Under the pieces are notes generated by a model. That model was not told where the DNA came from and ran no database searches. It worked only from the letters and a program-made list of their open reading frames with translations. Made by a program: the position numbers and the translations under genes. Below are positions 26,442 to 35,211 of a stretch of DNA of 64,000 bases, piece after piece. The number at the start of each line of letters is the position of its first letter. Position 1 is the first letter of the stretch. This DNA is from Bryobacteraceae bacterium (GTDB lineage Bacteria; Acidobacteriota; Terriglobia; Bryobacterales; Bryobacteraceae): contig JAHDVK010000008.1 in NCBI GenBank assembly GCA_023384675.1, positions 178,473 through 242,472 of the forward strand, given 5' to 3'.

Positions 26442-26776
26442 CGGCGCGTGCACAACTCATGGCGGTCAAGGTTATGCACACCGGTGTCTGGGCGTTCTTT
26501 GTGGCCTGCATTGTGGGGATCCCCGTGGCCGCGGCCCTGGGCGAATTCCGTTGGGCGGCGATTCTGACCGCGCTGGTCAGCCTCGAATGTCTGGCGCTCG
26601 CATTCAATCGCGGACGATGCCCGCTGACCGATGTCGCCGCCAGGTACACGGAGCAGCGTCAGGACAATTTCGACATTTACCTGCCGTTGTGGGTGGCCCG
26701 CTACAACAAACAGATCTTCGGAACGCTGTTTGTGCTCGGCGCGCTGTATGCGCTGGCAGCCTGGCTGGCTGAGTGA
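26438..26776 (+). CDS. Small membrane protein, last gene of the molybdopterin operon
   Basis: 112 residues with two N-terminal membrane helices (TGVWAFFVACIVGIPVAAAL, AAILTALVSLECLALAF), a conserved-looking cytoplasmic or periplasmic loop (NRGRCPLTDVAARYTEQRQD) and a C-terminal helix (GTLFVLGALYALAAWL). The loop RCPLT recalls DUF2784-type proteins, but I am not certain of the family. It could complete the shortened NrfD anchor. The GTG start at 26438 overlaps the anchor stop (GTGA); an ATG at 26459 is the alternative. Confidence 0.6.
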   Translation: MTARAQLMAVKVMHTGVWAFFVACIVGIPVAAALGEFRWAAILTALVSLECLALAFNRGRCPLTDVAARYTEQRQDNFDIYLPLWVARYNKQIFGTLFVLGALYALAAWLAE

Positions 26777-26927
26777 GGGCCGCATTCAGCCGGAGGGCTC
26801 TACGCGCGCCGCGGATGGAACCGGCGATCTGGCTCGGACAGTGTTGCTATGCTCGCCAATGCTGAGCGAAAACTGGCCGAGGTTCATTGGCATGACGGCG
26901 GAATGGGTTCCGGCTACCGCGGTTGGG

Positions 26928-28373
26928 CTAGTCAACGCCGGGGGCGGGAATGCGGATCGTGAAGACGACGCCGCCTTCGTCCGGCGTAGCGACATCAATA
27001 TCGCCGCCCATTTGCAGGACGGTCCCATAGGCAGTGCCCAAACGGAGTGAAACGGGCTCGGCCCCCACGCGTAATTGGTGGAATGGTTCGAAGAGCTGAG
27101 CGCGGGTGAGCGGCGGGAGGCCCGGGCTGGAATCGCGCGCTTCGAGCACGCTATGGCGGCCGCTGGGAAAAACACGCAGGGTGAGCCGGCCGCCGCCGGG
27201 CATCGCTTTCACCGCGTATGCGGCGAATGATTTCAGGATCATCTCGATCTGGCTGGGATCGGCCAGCACGGGCGCGGGCAAGAGTTCGAGCGCGAGCAGG
27301 ATCCGGGGACCGGTCAACGAGCGGAGAAGCGGCTCGCGCAGCCTGACCTCCTCGCTGAGGTCGAGCAGCCGGGGCGAGACGCGGGCGCGGCCCGCGAAGG
27401 CGAGCAATTCCTCGACCAGGGCCGCCGACTGCTTCGCGGAGGCTTCGATGGCGGCTGCGTAGCGTCGGGCGGTTTCGGCGGGAGTGGCGGGCTGCTGAAT
27501 CACCTGGGCGTAGCCGAGCAGCACGGTGAGAGCGTTATTGAACTCGTGCGCGACGCCCCCGGCCAGGCGCGCGATCGCTTCCATTTTTTCCTGCTCCTTG
27601 CCGCGTTGTTCGAGTTCGTGGGCCGCGGTGATGTCGAGCGAGACGCCCGCGGTCGCCGTAATAGCCCCGGTTCCGTCGCGCAAAGGGAAGCGGACGCTAC
27701 GGAAACGGCGGCGGCCCGCCTCAAGCTCGATCTCCTGATCGATTTCGGCAGCTTCGCCGGTGGTCAAAACGCGTTCTCCCAACTCGACAAACCTCCGCGC
27801 CACATCCTCCGGCCATATGGCGCTGAAGGGCAGCCCGCTCACCTCTTCATTCTTGCGGCCGACGCTCACCTCCCAAAATGGGTTGACGAACTGATAGCGA
27901 TGGTCCGGCGTGATTACAAACGCCGCGGCGGGCAGGTGGCGCAACAGGCTGGCGGCGAGGCTCTCCGCAGATGCCGCCTGGCGCTCAGCGTCCCGGAGGC
28001 GGGTGATGTCGCGCGTGCTGCAAAGAAGTTCCTGAACCTCGCCGGCTTCGGGATCGCGAATCGCCCGTCCCGTGGTATGGACCCAGCGGACAGAGCCATC
28101 GCGGTGCAGCGCCCGGCATACCGCATCGAGCACTCCGTGTCCCTCCAACAACTGCCGCTGCTGGACGCGCATATGGTCCGAGTCGTCCCGATGGATGAAC
28201 TCATACGCGTTGCGCCCCTGAATCTCGCTTGAGAGGTAGCCGAGAATTTCCAACGACTGCTTCGAGACCCAATCGATCCGGCCTTCCGGGCTGTAGCGGC
28301 CAAGCATGTCGGGCGATTGTTCGAGGAGCGCCAGAAGCTGAGCGGTGGTCAGGGTCGTAAGGGGTTCTGCCAT
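26928..28373 (-). CDS. PAS-domain sensor histidine kinase with degraded ATP-binding domain
   Basis: 481 residues, no membrane segment. PAS1 (about 10-125) and PAS2 (about 138-255) lead into a dimerisation helix with an intact H-box (GGVAHEFNNALTVLLGYAQ, His276). The catalytic domain is damaged at key sites: the N-box Asn is Tyr386 (AYAVKAMP), the G1 box reads DSSPG (414-418) instead of DxGxG, and all three glycines of the G2 box are replaced (Pro440, Ser442, Arg444). The overall NtrB-like layout remains. It may be a pseudokinase, a phosphatase-only protein or a scaffold that accepts phosphate from another kinase. No response regulator is adjacent. Confidence 0.85.
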   Translation of the reverse strand: MAEPLTTLTTAQLLALLEQSPDMLGRYSPEGRIDWVSKQSLEILGYLSSEIQGRNAYEFIHRDDSDHMRVQQRQLLEGHGVLDAVCRALHRDGSVRWVHTTGRAIRDPEAGEVQELLCSTRDITRLRDAERQAASAESLAASLLRHLPAAAFVITPDHRYQFVNPFWEVSVGRKNEEVSGLPFSAIWPEDVARRFVELGERVLTTGEAAEIDQEIELEAGRRRFRSVRFPLRDGTGAITATAGVSLDITAAHELEQRGKEQEKMEAIARLAGGVAHEFNNALTVLLGYAQVIQQPATPAETARRYAAAIEASAKQSAALVEELLAFAGRARVSPRLLDLSEEVRLREPLLRSLTGPRILLALELLPAPVLADPSQIEMILKSFAAYAVKAMPGGGRLTLRVFPSGRHSVLEARDSSPGLPPLTRAQLFEPFHQLRVGAEPVSLRLGTAYGTVLQMGGDIDVATPDEGGVVFTIRIPAPGVD

Positions 28374-28953
28374 ATCGGACTACCCGATCTCTTATCGGCA
28401 GCCGCCCTCATTATAGTTAAGTTTTCGGCGGACACACTCCGGCATCGCATGATCGATTGAGGCGCTTTCCACCTCCCTTACAGCCGGTGCTGGGTAGTGG
28501 CCGGCCCCGCGCGTCAGCAAGGGGCAAAATCAATAGCCAACGGAGGATGGGAGAGGCTTCCAGTGTCCTTTTCGACTCCCACCCTATGAGAACCCGGGGG
28601 CCGCAATGTATGCCGGGCGCCCGCCGCCACGTGCTCCCGAGGGAGCTGGAAGGGCGACTATTATGGTCACGCAGAACATCAATACGCGTCATCGGGTCCG
28701 ACTCGGGGCCAAGGCCAGATAGCCACTGTGAATCGGCGCCGTTCTGTCACATCGCTGGCTCGACGGCTACGCTTGGGCGAATTTGGTTCGTCAGCGTTTG
28801 AGAGGTCTTTGCCGGCCGGCTGGGAACCTGCTCCGGTTCCACATTAGCATTGCGATGGAATTGTCAATGGGGGGAATGGGGGCGGAATTGGGGGTAAGTG
28901 GTTGCGGTTATTGGAGCAAAAAATATTTGCTATTGGCGAACAGGGGGTGGGGG
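28374..28953. other. 580-nt gap without a protein gene; hairpin-rich, possible RNA
   Basis: Separates the histidine kinase from the 3' end of the dcw operon. No reading frame here has convincing codon use or homology. It contains several stems: GGAACC/GGTTCC (28823-28828 with 28835-28840), a two-part stem ACGCT/AGCGT enclosing CGAA/TTCG (28769-28797), and CTCCC-GA-GGGAG near 28634. A TTGACA (28867-28862, minus) with TAATGT (28846-28841) could start a minus-strand transcript through them, though the 15-nt spacer is short. I checked for tmRNA, RNase P, SRP and 6S hallmarks and found none. Confidence 0.4.
28410..28415 (-). promoter_or_regulatory. Perfect -10 box (TATAAT) upstream of the histidine kinase
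   Basis: TATAAT on the minus strand, 37 nt before the kinase ATG. The -35 region is not recognisable. It would give a leader of about 30 nt. Confidence 0.45.
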
Positions 28954-30282
28954 TCAGGTGCTGAGGAGGTCGGCGCCCAGGGATTGGAGTTTGCCGGTCA
29001 GGTTCTCGTACCCGCGTTGAATGAGATCGGTGTTCGTGAGCGTGGAGACGCCCTTCGCCACCAGCGCGGCGACGACATAGGAGAAGCCGGCGCGGAGGTC
29101 GGGGATGTGAATCTCGGCTCCGGTCAGAGGCGTGGGTCCGGCGATGACGGCCGAATGGAGCCAGTTACGCTGGCCGAAGCGGCATTTCAAGCCGCCCAGA
29201 CATTCGCGGTAAAGCTGAATCTTCGCGCCCATCCGGTTGAGGGCCTCGACGTAGCCGAAGCGCTGCTCGTAAACGGTTTCGTGGACGATGGAAACGCCGG
29301 CGGCCTGGGTGAGGAGGATGACGAAGGGCTGCTGCCAGTCGGTCATGAAGCCGGGGTGGACATCGGTTTCGATCACGGTGGAGCGCAGACCGTCCGAGGC
29401 GCGCCAGAAGGCGATACCTTGGCCGGTGACTTCGAAATCGCCGCCGGTCTGGCGGAAGCGGTTGAGGAAGGTCATCATATCCACCTGGCGGGCGCCCTCG
29501 ACGAAGATGCGGCCATTGGTGGCGGCGGCGGCGCAGGCCCAGGAGGCGGCTTCGAGGCGGTCGGGGATGGCCGCGTGGTCGAAGCCGCGGAGGGCGGGCA
29601 CTCCGTGGATAGTGATGGCCCGGTCCACGTTCACGGCGATAATCGCGCCCATCTTCTGCAAGACCATGATTAGGTCCATGATTTCCGGTTCGATGGCGGC
29701 GTTCGAGAGTTCGGTAACGCCCTCGGCGCAGACTGCGCCAAGGATCACCTGTTCGGTGGCGCCCACGCTGGGGAAGTCGAGGCGGATCTTCGCGCCGGTG
29801 AGCTGCGTGGCGCTCAGGTGGGCGTTGCCGGCCTCTTCATGGAGGGTGGCGCCGAGATCCTGCAGCGCGCGGATGTGAAAATCCACCGGCCGGGAGCCGA
29901 TGCGGCAGCCGCCGAGCGAAGGCACCGGAGCCTGTCCGAAACGGGCGAGCAGCGGTCCGCAAGTGAGGATGGGAATGCGGCTGCGGCCGGAAAATTCGCG
30001 GAGGACGCTGCGCTCCATGGGTTTCAAATCCGCGGCGCAGATATCCAGGACGCCAGGCTCGGGGGATTCCACGGTGCCGCCGAGGGCGCGAATCAAATCG
30101 CTCACGATGGCCACGTCCACAATGTCCGCGACATTGCGCAAGCGGCAGCGTTCGCCGGTGAGCAGCGCGGCGACCATGAGCTTGGGAAGCGAGTTTTTCG
30201 CCCCGCGGAGGCTGACGGAACCTTCGAGCGGCCGCCCGCCGCGCAAGACCATGGAACTGGTGGCGGCGGTGGCGGGACTCAT
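28954..30282 (-). CDS. murA: UDP-N-acetylglucosamine 1-carboxyvinyltransferase
   Basis: A 442-residue EPSP-synthase-fold enzyme that transfers enolpyruvate from PEP to UDP-GlcNAc, the first committed step of peptidoglycan synthesis. The active-site loop Cys is present ([11 protein letters not shown], about residue 125), so fosfomycin sensitivity is expected from family knowledge. The N-terminal [10 protein letters not shown] contains the conserved Lys-Asn. It is the last gene of the dcw operon; its ATG overlaps the ftsZ stop (ATGA). Position at the end of a dcw cluster is unusual for murA. A second murA elsewhere in the genome cannot be excluded. Confidence 0.94.
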   Translation of the reverse strand: MSPATAATSSMVLRGGRPLEGSVSLRGAKNSLPKLMVAALLTGERCRLRNVADIVDVAIVSDLIRALGGTVESPEPGVLDICAADLKPMERSVLREFSGRSRIPILTCGPLLARFGQAPVPSLGGCRIGSRPVDFHIRALQDLGATLHEEAGNAHLSATQLTGAKIRLDFPSVGATEQVILGAVCAEGVTELSNAAIEPEIMDLIMVLQKMGAIIAVNVDRAITIHGVPALRGFDHAAIPDRLEAASWACAAAATNGRIFVEGARQVDMMTFLNRFRQTGGDFEVTGQGIAFWRASDGLRSTVIETDVHPGFMTDWQQPFVILLTQAAGVSIVHETVYEQRFGYVEALNRMGAKIQLYRECLGGLKCRFGQRNWLHSAVIAGPTPLTGAEIHIPDLRAGFSYVVAALVAKGVSTLTNTDLIQRGYENLTGKLQSLGADLLST

Positions 30283-31715
30283 TGGAACAGTTTCCTTTCC
30301 CGCTTCAGAACGGCGGGCGTGTCGAGGTCGTCGAGTTCGAAGACGTCGTCCGCGCCGGGCTGAGCGGCAGGATGCGCGGGCGGGCGGGGCGCCGCCGCGC
30401 GCCCAGGATGGGGAGAACGCTGGGGTTCGAAATCGAGGTCGAGCATGATTTCGCCTGGCGGTTCGGGCTCGGGGGCGCGAGCAGGCTCTTCACCCGGAAC
30501 CGGGTACGGCTCGGGCTCGCCAGGGGCGAAATCGAACTGCATCCGCGGCTGGGGCGGCTCCAATTCGGGCTCCGCTTCGAGGACCGGCTCGACGACTTCC
30601 GGGGGCGGCTCATACACGTTGTGAAAGACCACTGCAGGTTCCGGAGGCGGTTCCGCGGCGAGCCGCGCGGGCAAGGACTTCACGGATGTACGGACCTTGC
30701 TGGGCAACGTGAGTTGTTCGACTTCGGGCAGGCCGGTGCGTTGGAAGCCGGTGGCGATGACGGTGACCTTCACCTGATCGCCGAGCGATTCATCGGGCAC
30801 GAGTCCGAAATTGATCTGGACATCGGGGTTGCCGGCGGCCTCGCGGATCAGCTCGCAGGCTTCGTGCATGGCGCGCAGCGGGAGCCTGTTGGAGGCGGTG
30901 AGGTTCAGCAGGATGGCCTGGGCGCCTTCAAGTCCGCCTTCTTCCAGCAGAGGGCAGGCGATGGCGGTCTGGGCGGCGTCACGGGCGGCGTTTTCGCCCC
31001 CGGCGGTGGCGGTGCCCATGATGGCGAAGCCCATGCCCACCATGATGGCGCGGACGTCGGCGAAGTCGCGGTTAATAAGGCCCGGCGTAGTAATGATGTC
31101 GCTGATGCCCTGCACGCCCTGCCGGAGCACGTCGTCGGCCATCTGGAAAGCTTCGAAGAAGCTCGCGCCCTCGGGCACAAGATCCACCAGCCGGTCATTG
31201 GGGATCGAGATCACCGTGTCGACAGTGGCGTGGAGTTCAGCCAGGCCGCGCTCGGCCTGCTTCATGCGGCGGGGGCCTTCGAAGGAGAACGGCTTGGTGA
31301 CGACGGCGACAGTGAGCGCGCCCAGTTCCTTGGCGAGAGCGGCCACGACGGGCGCCGCGCCCGTGCCGGTGCCGCCGCCGAGCCCGGCAGCGACGAACAC
31401 CATGTCCGCGCCTTCGAGGATTTCGATGATGCGGTCGGTGTCCTCGAGCGCCGCCTGGCGGCCGATCTCCGGGTCGGAGCCCGCGCCAAGTCCGTGGGTG
31501 ATGCGCCGCCCCAGCGCCACTTTGTTCGCGGCGGGTGAGGAGCGCAGCGCCTGCGCGTCGGTGTTGAGCACATAGAACTCGACACCGGACAGTCCGGTTT
31601 CAATCATGCGGTTGACGGCGTTCGAGCCGCCGCCGCCAACGCCGATCACCTTGATCCGCGTGCCGCCCAGGTGTTCGTCCTGGATTTCGAATTTCAGGGA
31701 GTCGAGTTCGCCCAT
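30279..31715 (-). CDS. ftsZ: Cell division GTPase FtsZ
   Basis: A 478-residue tubulin homologue that forms the Z ring. The GTP-binding tubulin signature [10 protein letters not shown] is present, as are the N-terminal [13 protein letters not shown] and the T7 synergy loop [11 protein letters not shown]. After residue about 330 comes an unusually long Pro/Glu-rich linker ([19 protein letters not shown] and beyond) and a C-terminal conserved peptide with [12 protein letters not shown], which should bind FtsA. GGAGAA precedes the ATG. It follows ftsA by 18 nt. Confidence 0.97.
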   Translation of the reverse strand: MGELDSLKFEIQDEHLGGTRIKVIGVGGGGSNAVNRMIETGLSGVEFYVLNTDAQALRSSPAANKVALGRRITHGLGAGSDPEIGRQAALEDTDRIIEILEGADMVFVAAGLGGGTGTGAAPVVAALAKELGALTVAVVTKPFSFEGPRRMKQAERGLAELHATVDTVISIPNDRLVDLVPEGASFFEAFQMADDVLRQGVQGISDIITTPGLINRDFADVRAIMVGMGFAIMGTATAGGENAARDAAQTAIACPLLEEGGLEGAQAILLNLTASNRLPLRAMHEACELIREAAGNPDVQINFGLVPDESLGDQVKVTVIATGFQRTGLPEVEQLTLPSKVRTSVKSLPARLAAEPPPEPAVVFHNVYEPPPEVVEPVLEAEPELEPPQPRMQFDFAPGEPEPYPVPGEEPARAPEPEPPGEIMLDLDFEPQRSPHPGRAAAPRPPAHPAAQPGADDVFELDDLDTPAVLKRERKLFQ

Positions 31716-31733
31716 TTATTTATTCTCCAACGA

Positions 31734-32939
31734 TCAGGACTTGCCCGTGAACAGGCTCCAAAGCGTGGGGCCTCCGGGTTTCGCTTGCTTGCGCGCCTGG
31801 AGCCGCGCGGAGTACATGGCCAGGCCCGCGGCCGTGGTCCAGACCGGGGTCATTAATTCCTCGGGCCATTCCGCGATACCGCGAGGGAACCCGAGCCTTG
31901 CGGGACAGCCTAACACTCTTTCGGCCACTTCCACCATCCCTTCGAGTTGGGAGGCGCCGCCCACCAGCACCACGCCCTCGCGCAGCGGCAGGTCGCGCGC
32001 GTTGTGGATGCGGAAGCGCTCCACCAGTTCAAAGATCTGCATCGCGCGCGCTTCCAGGGTCTCGATCAACTCGCGGCGGCTGATTTCACGCCCCGGGCGG
32101 CCCATTTCGGCGGGCAACTCGATGATGATGTTGTCCGCGGTGAGCCCGAGCAGAGCGCAGCCGTGGGCAAGCTTCAGCCGCTCGGCTTCGTCGAAGGACA
32201 GGGCTTTGACTTCGCCGACATCGCGCGTGAAGTGATCGCCGGAGACGGGCATGCCAATGGCGTAGAGCATGGCGTCGCCGTCGTAATAGACCGCGTTGGT
32301 GGAATGAGCGCCGATGTCCACGAGCGCCACGCCGCCGCCGCGTTCACCGCCGAGGATCGAAGCGTAGGCGGCGGCCATGGGTTCGAAGACCGTCTCCTCG
32401 ACGCGCAAACTGGCCTGATTGACCGCGCTGACCAGCGCCTGGTGCTCCTGCGCCGAGGCGGTGATGAGCAGAGCGTGCGCTTCCAGACGCTGGCATTCGA
32501 TATTGAGCGGGTGGAGCATGGGCTGCTGCCCGTCCACCGTAAAATCCTGCGCCAGCACTTGCAGCAGCAGCCGCCCGGCTTCGAGCCGCGCCTTGGCGGC
32601 GAGTTCCACCGCATAGACCATGTCGCCGTGGTCGATGGGGCGGCGGCGGCCGAATTCGTACAGGCCGCGGCCCTGCTGCGCGCGGACTCCGGGACCGCCC
32701 ACGCCGACCACCGCCGATCCGATATGCTCCTCGCACGCGGCTTCAGCCGCACGCACGGCGGCCCGCACGGCTTCGGCGACGGCGCTTTGATCCGCCAGCT
32801 GGCCGCGATGCCAGCCGCGCGAGGGCACAGCCGCGTGCCCGCGAAAGCGCACCAGCCCGCCATCGGCGGAGAGCGCGACCAGGCGCACCCAGGCGCTGCC
32901 TATGTCCAATCCGACGGCAATGCTTTGCTTGCGGGCCAC
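31734..32939 (-). CDS. ftsA: Cell division protein FtsA
   Basis: A 401-residue actin-like ATPase that tethers FtsZ to the membrane. The phosphate-1 motif is VGLDIGSAWVRL, phosphate-2 is VALVDIGAHSTNAV and the adenosine motif is VVLVGGASQLEGM. The FtsA-specific 1C subdomain lies at about 85-165. The C-terminus ends in a basic amphipathic segment (ARLQARKQAKPGG ... LWSLFTGK), the expected membrane-targeting helix. Some length and composition details differ from the proteobacterial protein, but order between ftsQ and ftsZ is classical. Confidence 0.94.
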   Translation of the reverse strand: MARKQSIAVGLDIGSAWVRLVALSADGGLVRFRGHAAVPSRGWHRGQLADQSAVAEAVRAAVRAAEAACEEHIGSAVVGVGGPGVRAQQGRGLYEFGRRRPIDHGDMVYAVELAAKARLEAGRLLLQVLAQDFTVDGQQPMLHPLNIECQRLEAHALLITASAQEHQALVSAVNQASLRVEETVFEPMAAAYASILGGERGGGVALVDIGAHSTNAVYYDGDAMLYAIGMPVSGDHFTRDVGEVKALSFDEAERLKLAHGCALLGLTADNIIIELPAEMGRPGREISRRELIETLEARAMQIFELVERFRIHNARDLPLREGVVLVGGASQLEGMVEVAERVLGCPARLGFPRGIAEWPEELMTPVWTTAAGLAMYSARLQARKQAKPGGPTLWSLFTGKS

Positions 32940-32948
32940 GGTATATCC

Positions 32949-33791
32949 TTATTCGGCTTCGGGCTTCAGCGGGACGAGAAGGATGCGTGTGTCGTCGGTC
33001 AGGTCGACTTGTGACCGCTCCGGCAGGCCGTGCTTCCACTCGGGGAATCCGGTGGTGAAGCGCTCCAGCCGCTCGCCGAAGCGCGAGTTCCCGAGAATCA
33101 GAATGAACACGCGGTCGTGCAGGCGGTAAATGATCTTCAGCTTTTCCAGCTGGGAAACGTCGATCTCCTCCAGGTTTTCGCGGGCGTCGCCGATGTCGTC
33201 GAGCAGGGCAATGGCGCGGCGGATGCGGTCGCGGCGGATCGCCGGATGATCGGTGGCGCGAATGCCGCTCACCAGAGGCAGGTCCGGCGGAATCATGCCT
33301 CTTGGCGTGAGCAAAGCACCATCGCCATCGATGAGCAGCGGCCGAAGCGGGCGGCCCGGGCCCGCGGGAACGGTGAGAAAGGCGACCGGTTCCCGTTCCA
33401 TGATCGCAACGGCGACACGATTCGGCCACACGCGCCGGACGCTGGCGTCGCGCACCCACTCGACGTTCTTCAGCGCTTCGCGCCGCTCGGCCGGATCGAG
33501 CCGGTACAGGCTTTGGCCGTGGTCGCCGGCGAACACCGAGGTGAGCGAAGCGGCCGAGGCGTGCCGCGCGCCTTGAATGACCACGCCGGGCGATTCGCCG
33601 CCGGGTTCGGTGGCGGGGATGTGGAAACGCGCGTCCTCCACCAGAAAGCGTTCGCCGCGCAGGTGAAGCCAGCCCGCGGCGGCGGCCACCGCCACCAGGC
33701 CGAGAGTCCAGCCGGTGAACTGCAGCGCCCAGCGGATGCGCTTCTTCGTGATTTCGGACGGCGGAGATTCGGGTTTATTTCGCTTAGCCAT
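32949..33791 (-). CDS. ftsQ: Cell division protein FtsQ/DivIB
   Basis: A 280-residue bitopic divisome protein: basic cytoplasmic tail, one membrane helix at about 27-47 (ALQFTGWTLGLVAVAAAAGW), a POTRA domain (about 70-140, VVIQGARHASAASLTSVFAG) and the FtsQ beta domain (about 145-260). It links early and late division proteins and binds FtsL/FtsB. It overlaps the murC end by 8 nt and is followed by ftsA after 9 nt. Sequence is divergent, as usual for FtsQ; position supports the call. Confidence 0.88.
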   Translation of the reverse strand: MAKRNKPESPPSEITKKRIRWALQFTGWTLGLVAVAAAAGWLHLRGERFLVEDARFHIPATEPGGESPGVVIQGARHASAASLTSVFAGDHGQSLYRLDPAERREALKNVEWVRDASVRRVWPNRVAVAIMEREPVAFLTVPAGPGRPLRPLLIDGDGALLTPRGMIPPDLPLVSGIRATDHPAIRRDRIRRAIALLDDIGDARENLEEIDVSQLEKLKIIYRLHDRVFILILGNSRFGERLERFTTGFPEWKHGLPERSQVDLTDDTRILLVPLKPEAE

Positions 33792-35175
33792 GAGCGATTC
33801 CCTCGCGGAGACGGTTCAGAATGTGCGGGCCGGCCTCGGTGACGCTGCCGGCCCCCAGAGTAAGTAACAGGTCGCCAGAGCGCAACTCAGCGGCCACGGA
33901 GGACACAGCCGCTTCCAGCGAGCCCGCATGGCGGACATCGGGATGGCCCGCATCGCGCACGCACCGCGCGACCGCGTCGCTCTCCAACCCCGGCAGGGGC
34001 GTTTCCGAGGCGGCGTAAATGTCGAGCACGCGCACGGCATCGGCGTCGGCGAACGCGGTGGCGAACTCATCGAGCAGCGCGGCCGTACGCGTGTAGCGGT
34101 GCGGCTGGAACAACACCACCAGCCGCCGCGGGGCCAGCAATCGCAGGGCCGAGAGCGTCGCGCGAACTTCGGCCGGATGGTGGCCGTAGTCGTCAATCAC
34201 GGCTACGCCGCCCGCTTCACCTTTGCGTTCCATGCGCCGCGAGGGTCCGGAAAATGCGGCCAGCGCGCGGCGGGCGTCATTGGGACGAACCTCCATTGCC
34301 AGCGCGGCGGCCACGGCCGCGGCGGCGTTCAGAATATTGTGCGCGCCGAGCAGCGGCACGTGGAAACCGCCCAGAGGCTGTCCGCTAAGAACCAGGCGGA
34401 AATCGCCGCCGCCCGCATGCGCACGGGCCTCGACGATGCGCAGCGCGGCTTCGGGATGCTCGCCGTAGGTGAGCGTCCGGCGGCGGATCAACGGCAGTGC
34501 AGTGCGCACTTCGGCATCGTCCAGGCACGCCGCCAGCGTGCCGCCGAGCGCCGTTTGATTCGCGAATTTGACGAAGGCCGCGCGGGCGGCTTCGAAGGTG
34601 CCGTAGTGATCCAGATGCTCACGGTCGATGTTGGTCAGAATCGCGATTTCCGGGTGAATTTCGAGGAAAGAACCATCGCTTTCGTCCGATTCCGCGATGA
34701 ACCAATCGCCGCCGCCCAGGCGCGCATTCGCGCCGCCCAGCGCGGGCAGAAACGCGCCAACGGCCACCGTGGGATCCAGTCCCGCTTCGAGGGCGATGGC
34801 GGCCAGCAGACTCGTCACCGTCGTCTTGCCATGGCTGCCCGCGACGGCCACTGCGCGCCGGCGCCGCATCAGCGACGCCAGCAGTTCGCCGCGCGTGGCC
34901 ACCGGCAGGCCGCGGCGGCGGGCTTCGGCGATCTCGGGATTGTCCGCCGCCGCGGCCGAGGTCATCACCAGCGCTTCGGCATCCTCCGGCACGTTGGCGG
35001 CGGCGTGCCCTTCCACCACCGTCACGCCGAGCGCGGCAAGACCAAGGGCGCCGCGCGAGAGCTTCAGATCCGACCCCGACACGCGCACACCGCAAGCGTG
35101 GGCCAGGCGCGCGAGGGCGCTCATGCCAATGCCGCCGATGCCGGTGAAGTGCAGGGCCTGAAGGGGGGAAAACAT
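33784..35175 (-). CDS. murC: UDP-N-acetylmuramate--L-alanine ligase
   Basis: A 463-residue ATP-dependent Mur ligase adding L-Ala to UDP-MurNAc. N-terminal UDP-binding GIGGIGMSALA, central ATP loop GSHGKTTVTSLL, the ENTNID-equivalent EIAILTNIDREHLDHYG and the C-terminal DDYGHHPAEV typical of MurC. Full length. It is preceded by murG after 36 nt and overlaps ftsQ; no murB or ddl lies between murC and ftsQ, where many bacteria keep them. Confidence 0.96.
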   Translation of the reverse strand: MFSPLQALHFTGIGGIGMSALARLAHACGVRVSGSDLKLSRGALGLAALGVTVVEGHAAANVPEDAEALVMTSAAAADNPEIAEARRRGLPVATRGELLASLMRRRRAVAVAGSHGKTTVTSLLAAIALEAGLDPTVAVGAFLPALGGANARLGGGDWFIAESDESDGSFLEIHPEIAILTNIDREHLDHYGTFEAARAAFVKFANQTALGGTLAACLDDAEVRTALPLIRRRTLTYGEHPEAALRIVEARAHAGGGDFRLVLSGQPLGGFHVPLLGAHNILNAAAAVAAALAMEVRPNDARRALAAFSGPSRRMERKGEAGGVAVIDDYGHHPAEVRATLSALRLLAPRRLVVLFQPHRYTRTAALLDEFATAFADADAVRVLDIYAASETPLPGLESDAVARCVRDAGHPDVRHAGSLEAAVSSVAAELRSGDLLLTLGAGSVTEAGPHILNRLREGIAHG

Positions 35176-35211
35176 TTCGATTCCTTATTGTTTGCCGCGG
35201 GCGGCATCGTG

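Noticed and set aside
28457..28801. A 114-codon open frame in the gap before the histidine kinase
   Set aside because: Arg/Pro/Ser-rich, no domain, no ribosome binding site and poor codon pattern; treated as intergenic.
28374..28953. tmRNA, RNase P, 6S or SRP RNA in the same gap
   Set aside because: The TTCGACTCCC string at about 28580 resembles a tRNA T-loop but its 5' stem partner is absent; none of the conserved RNase P or SRP boxes was found.
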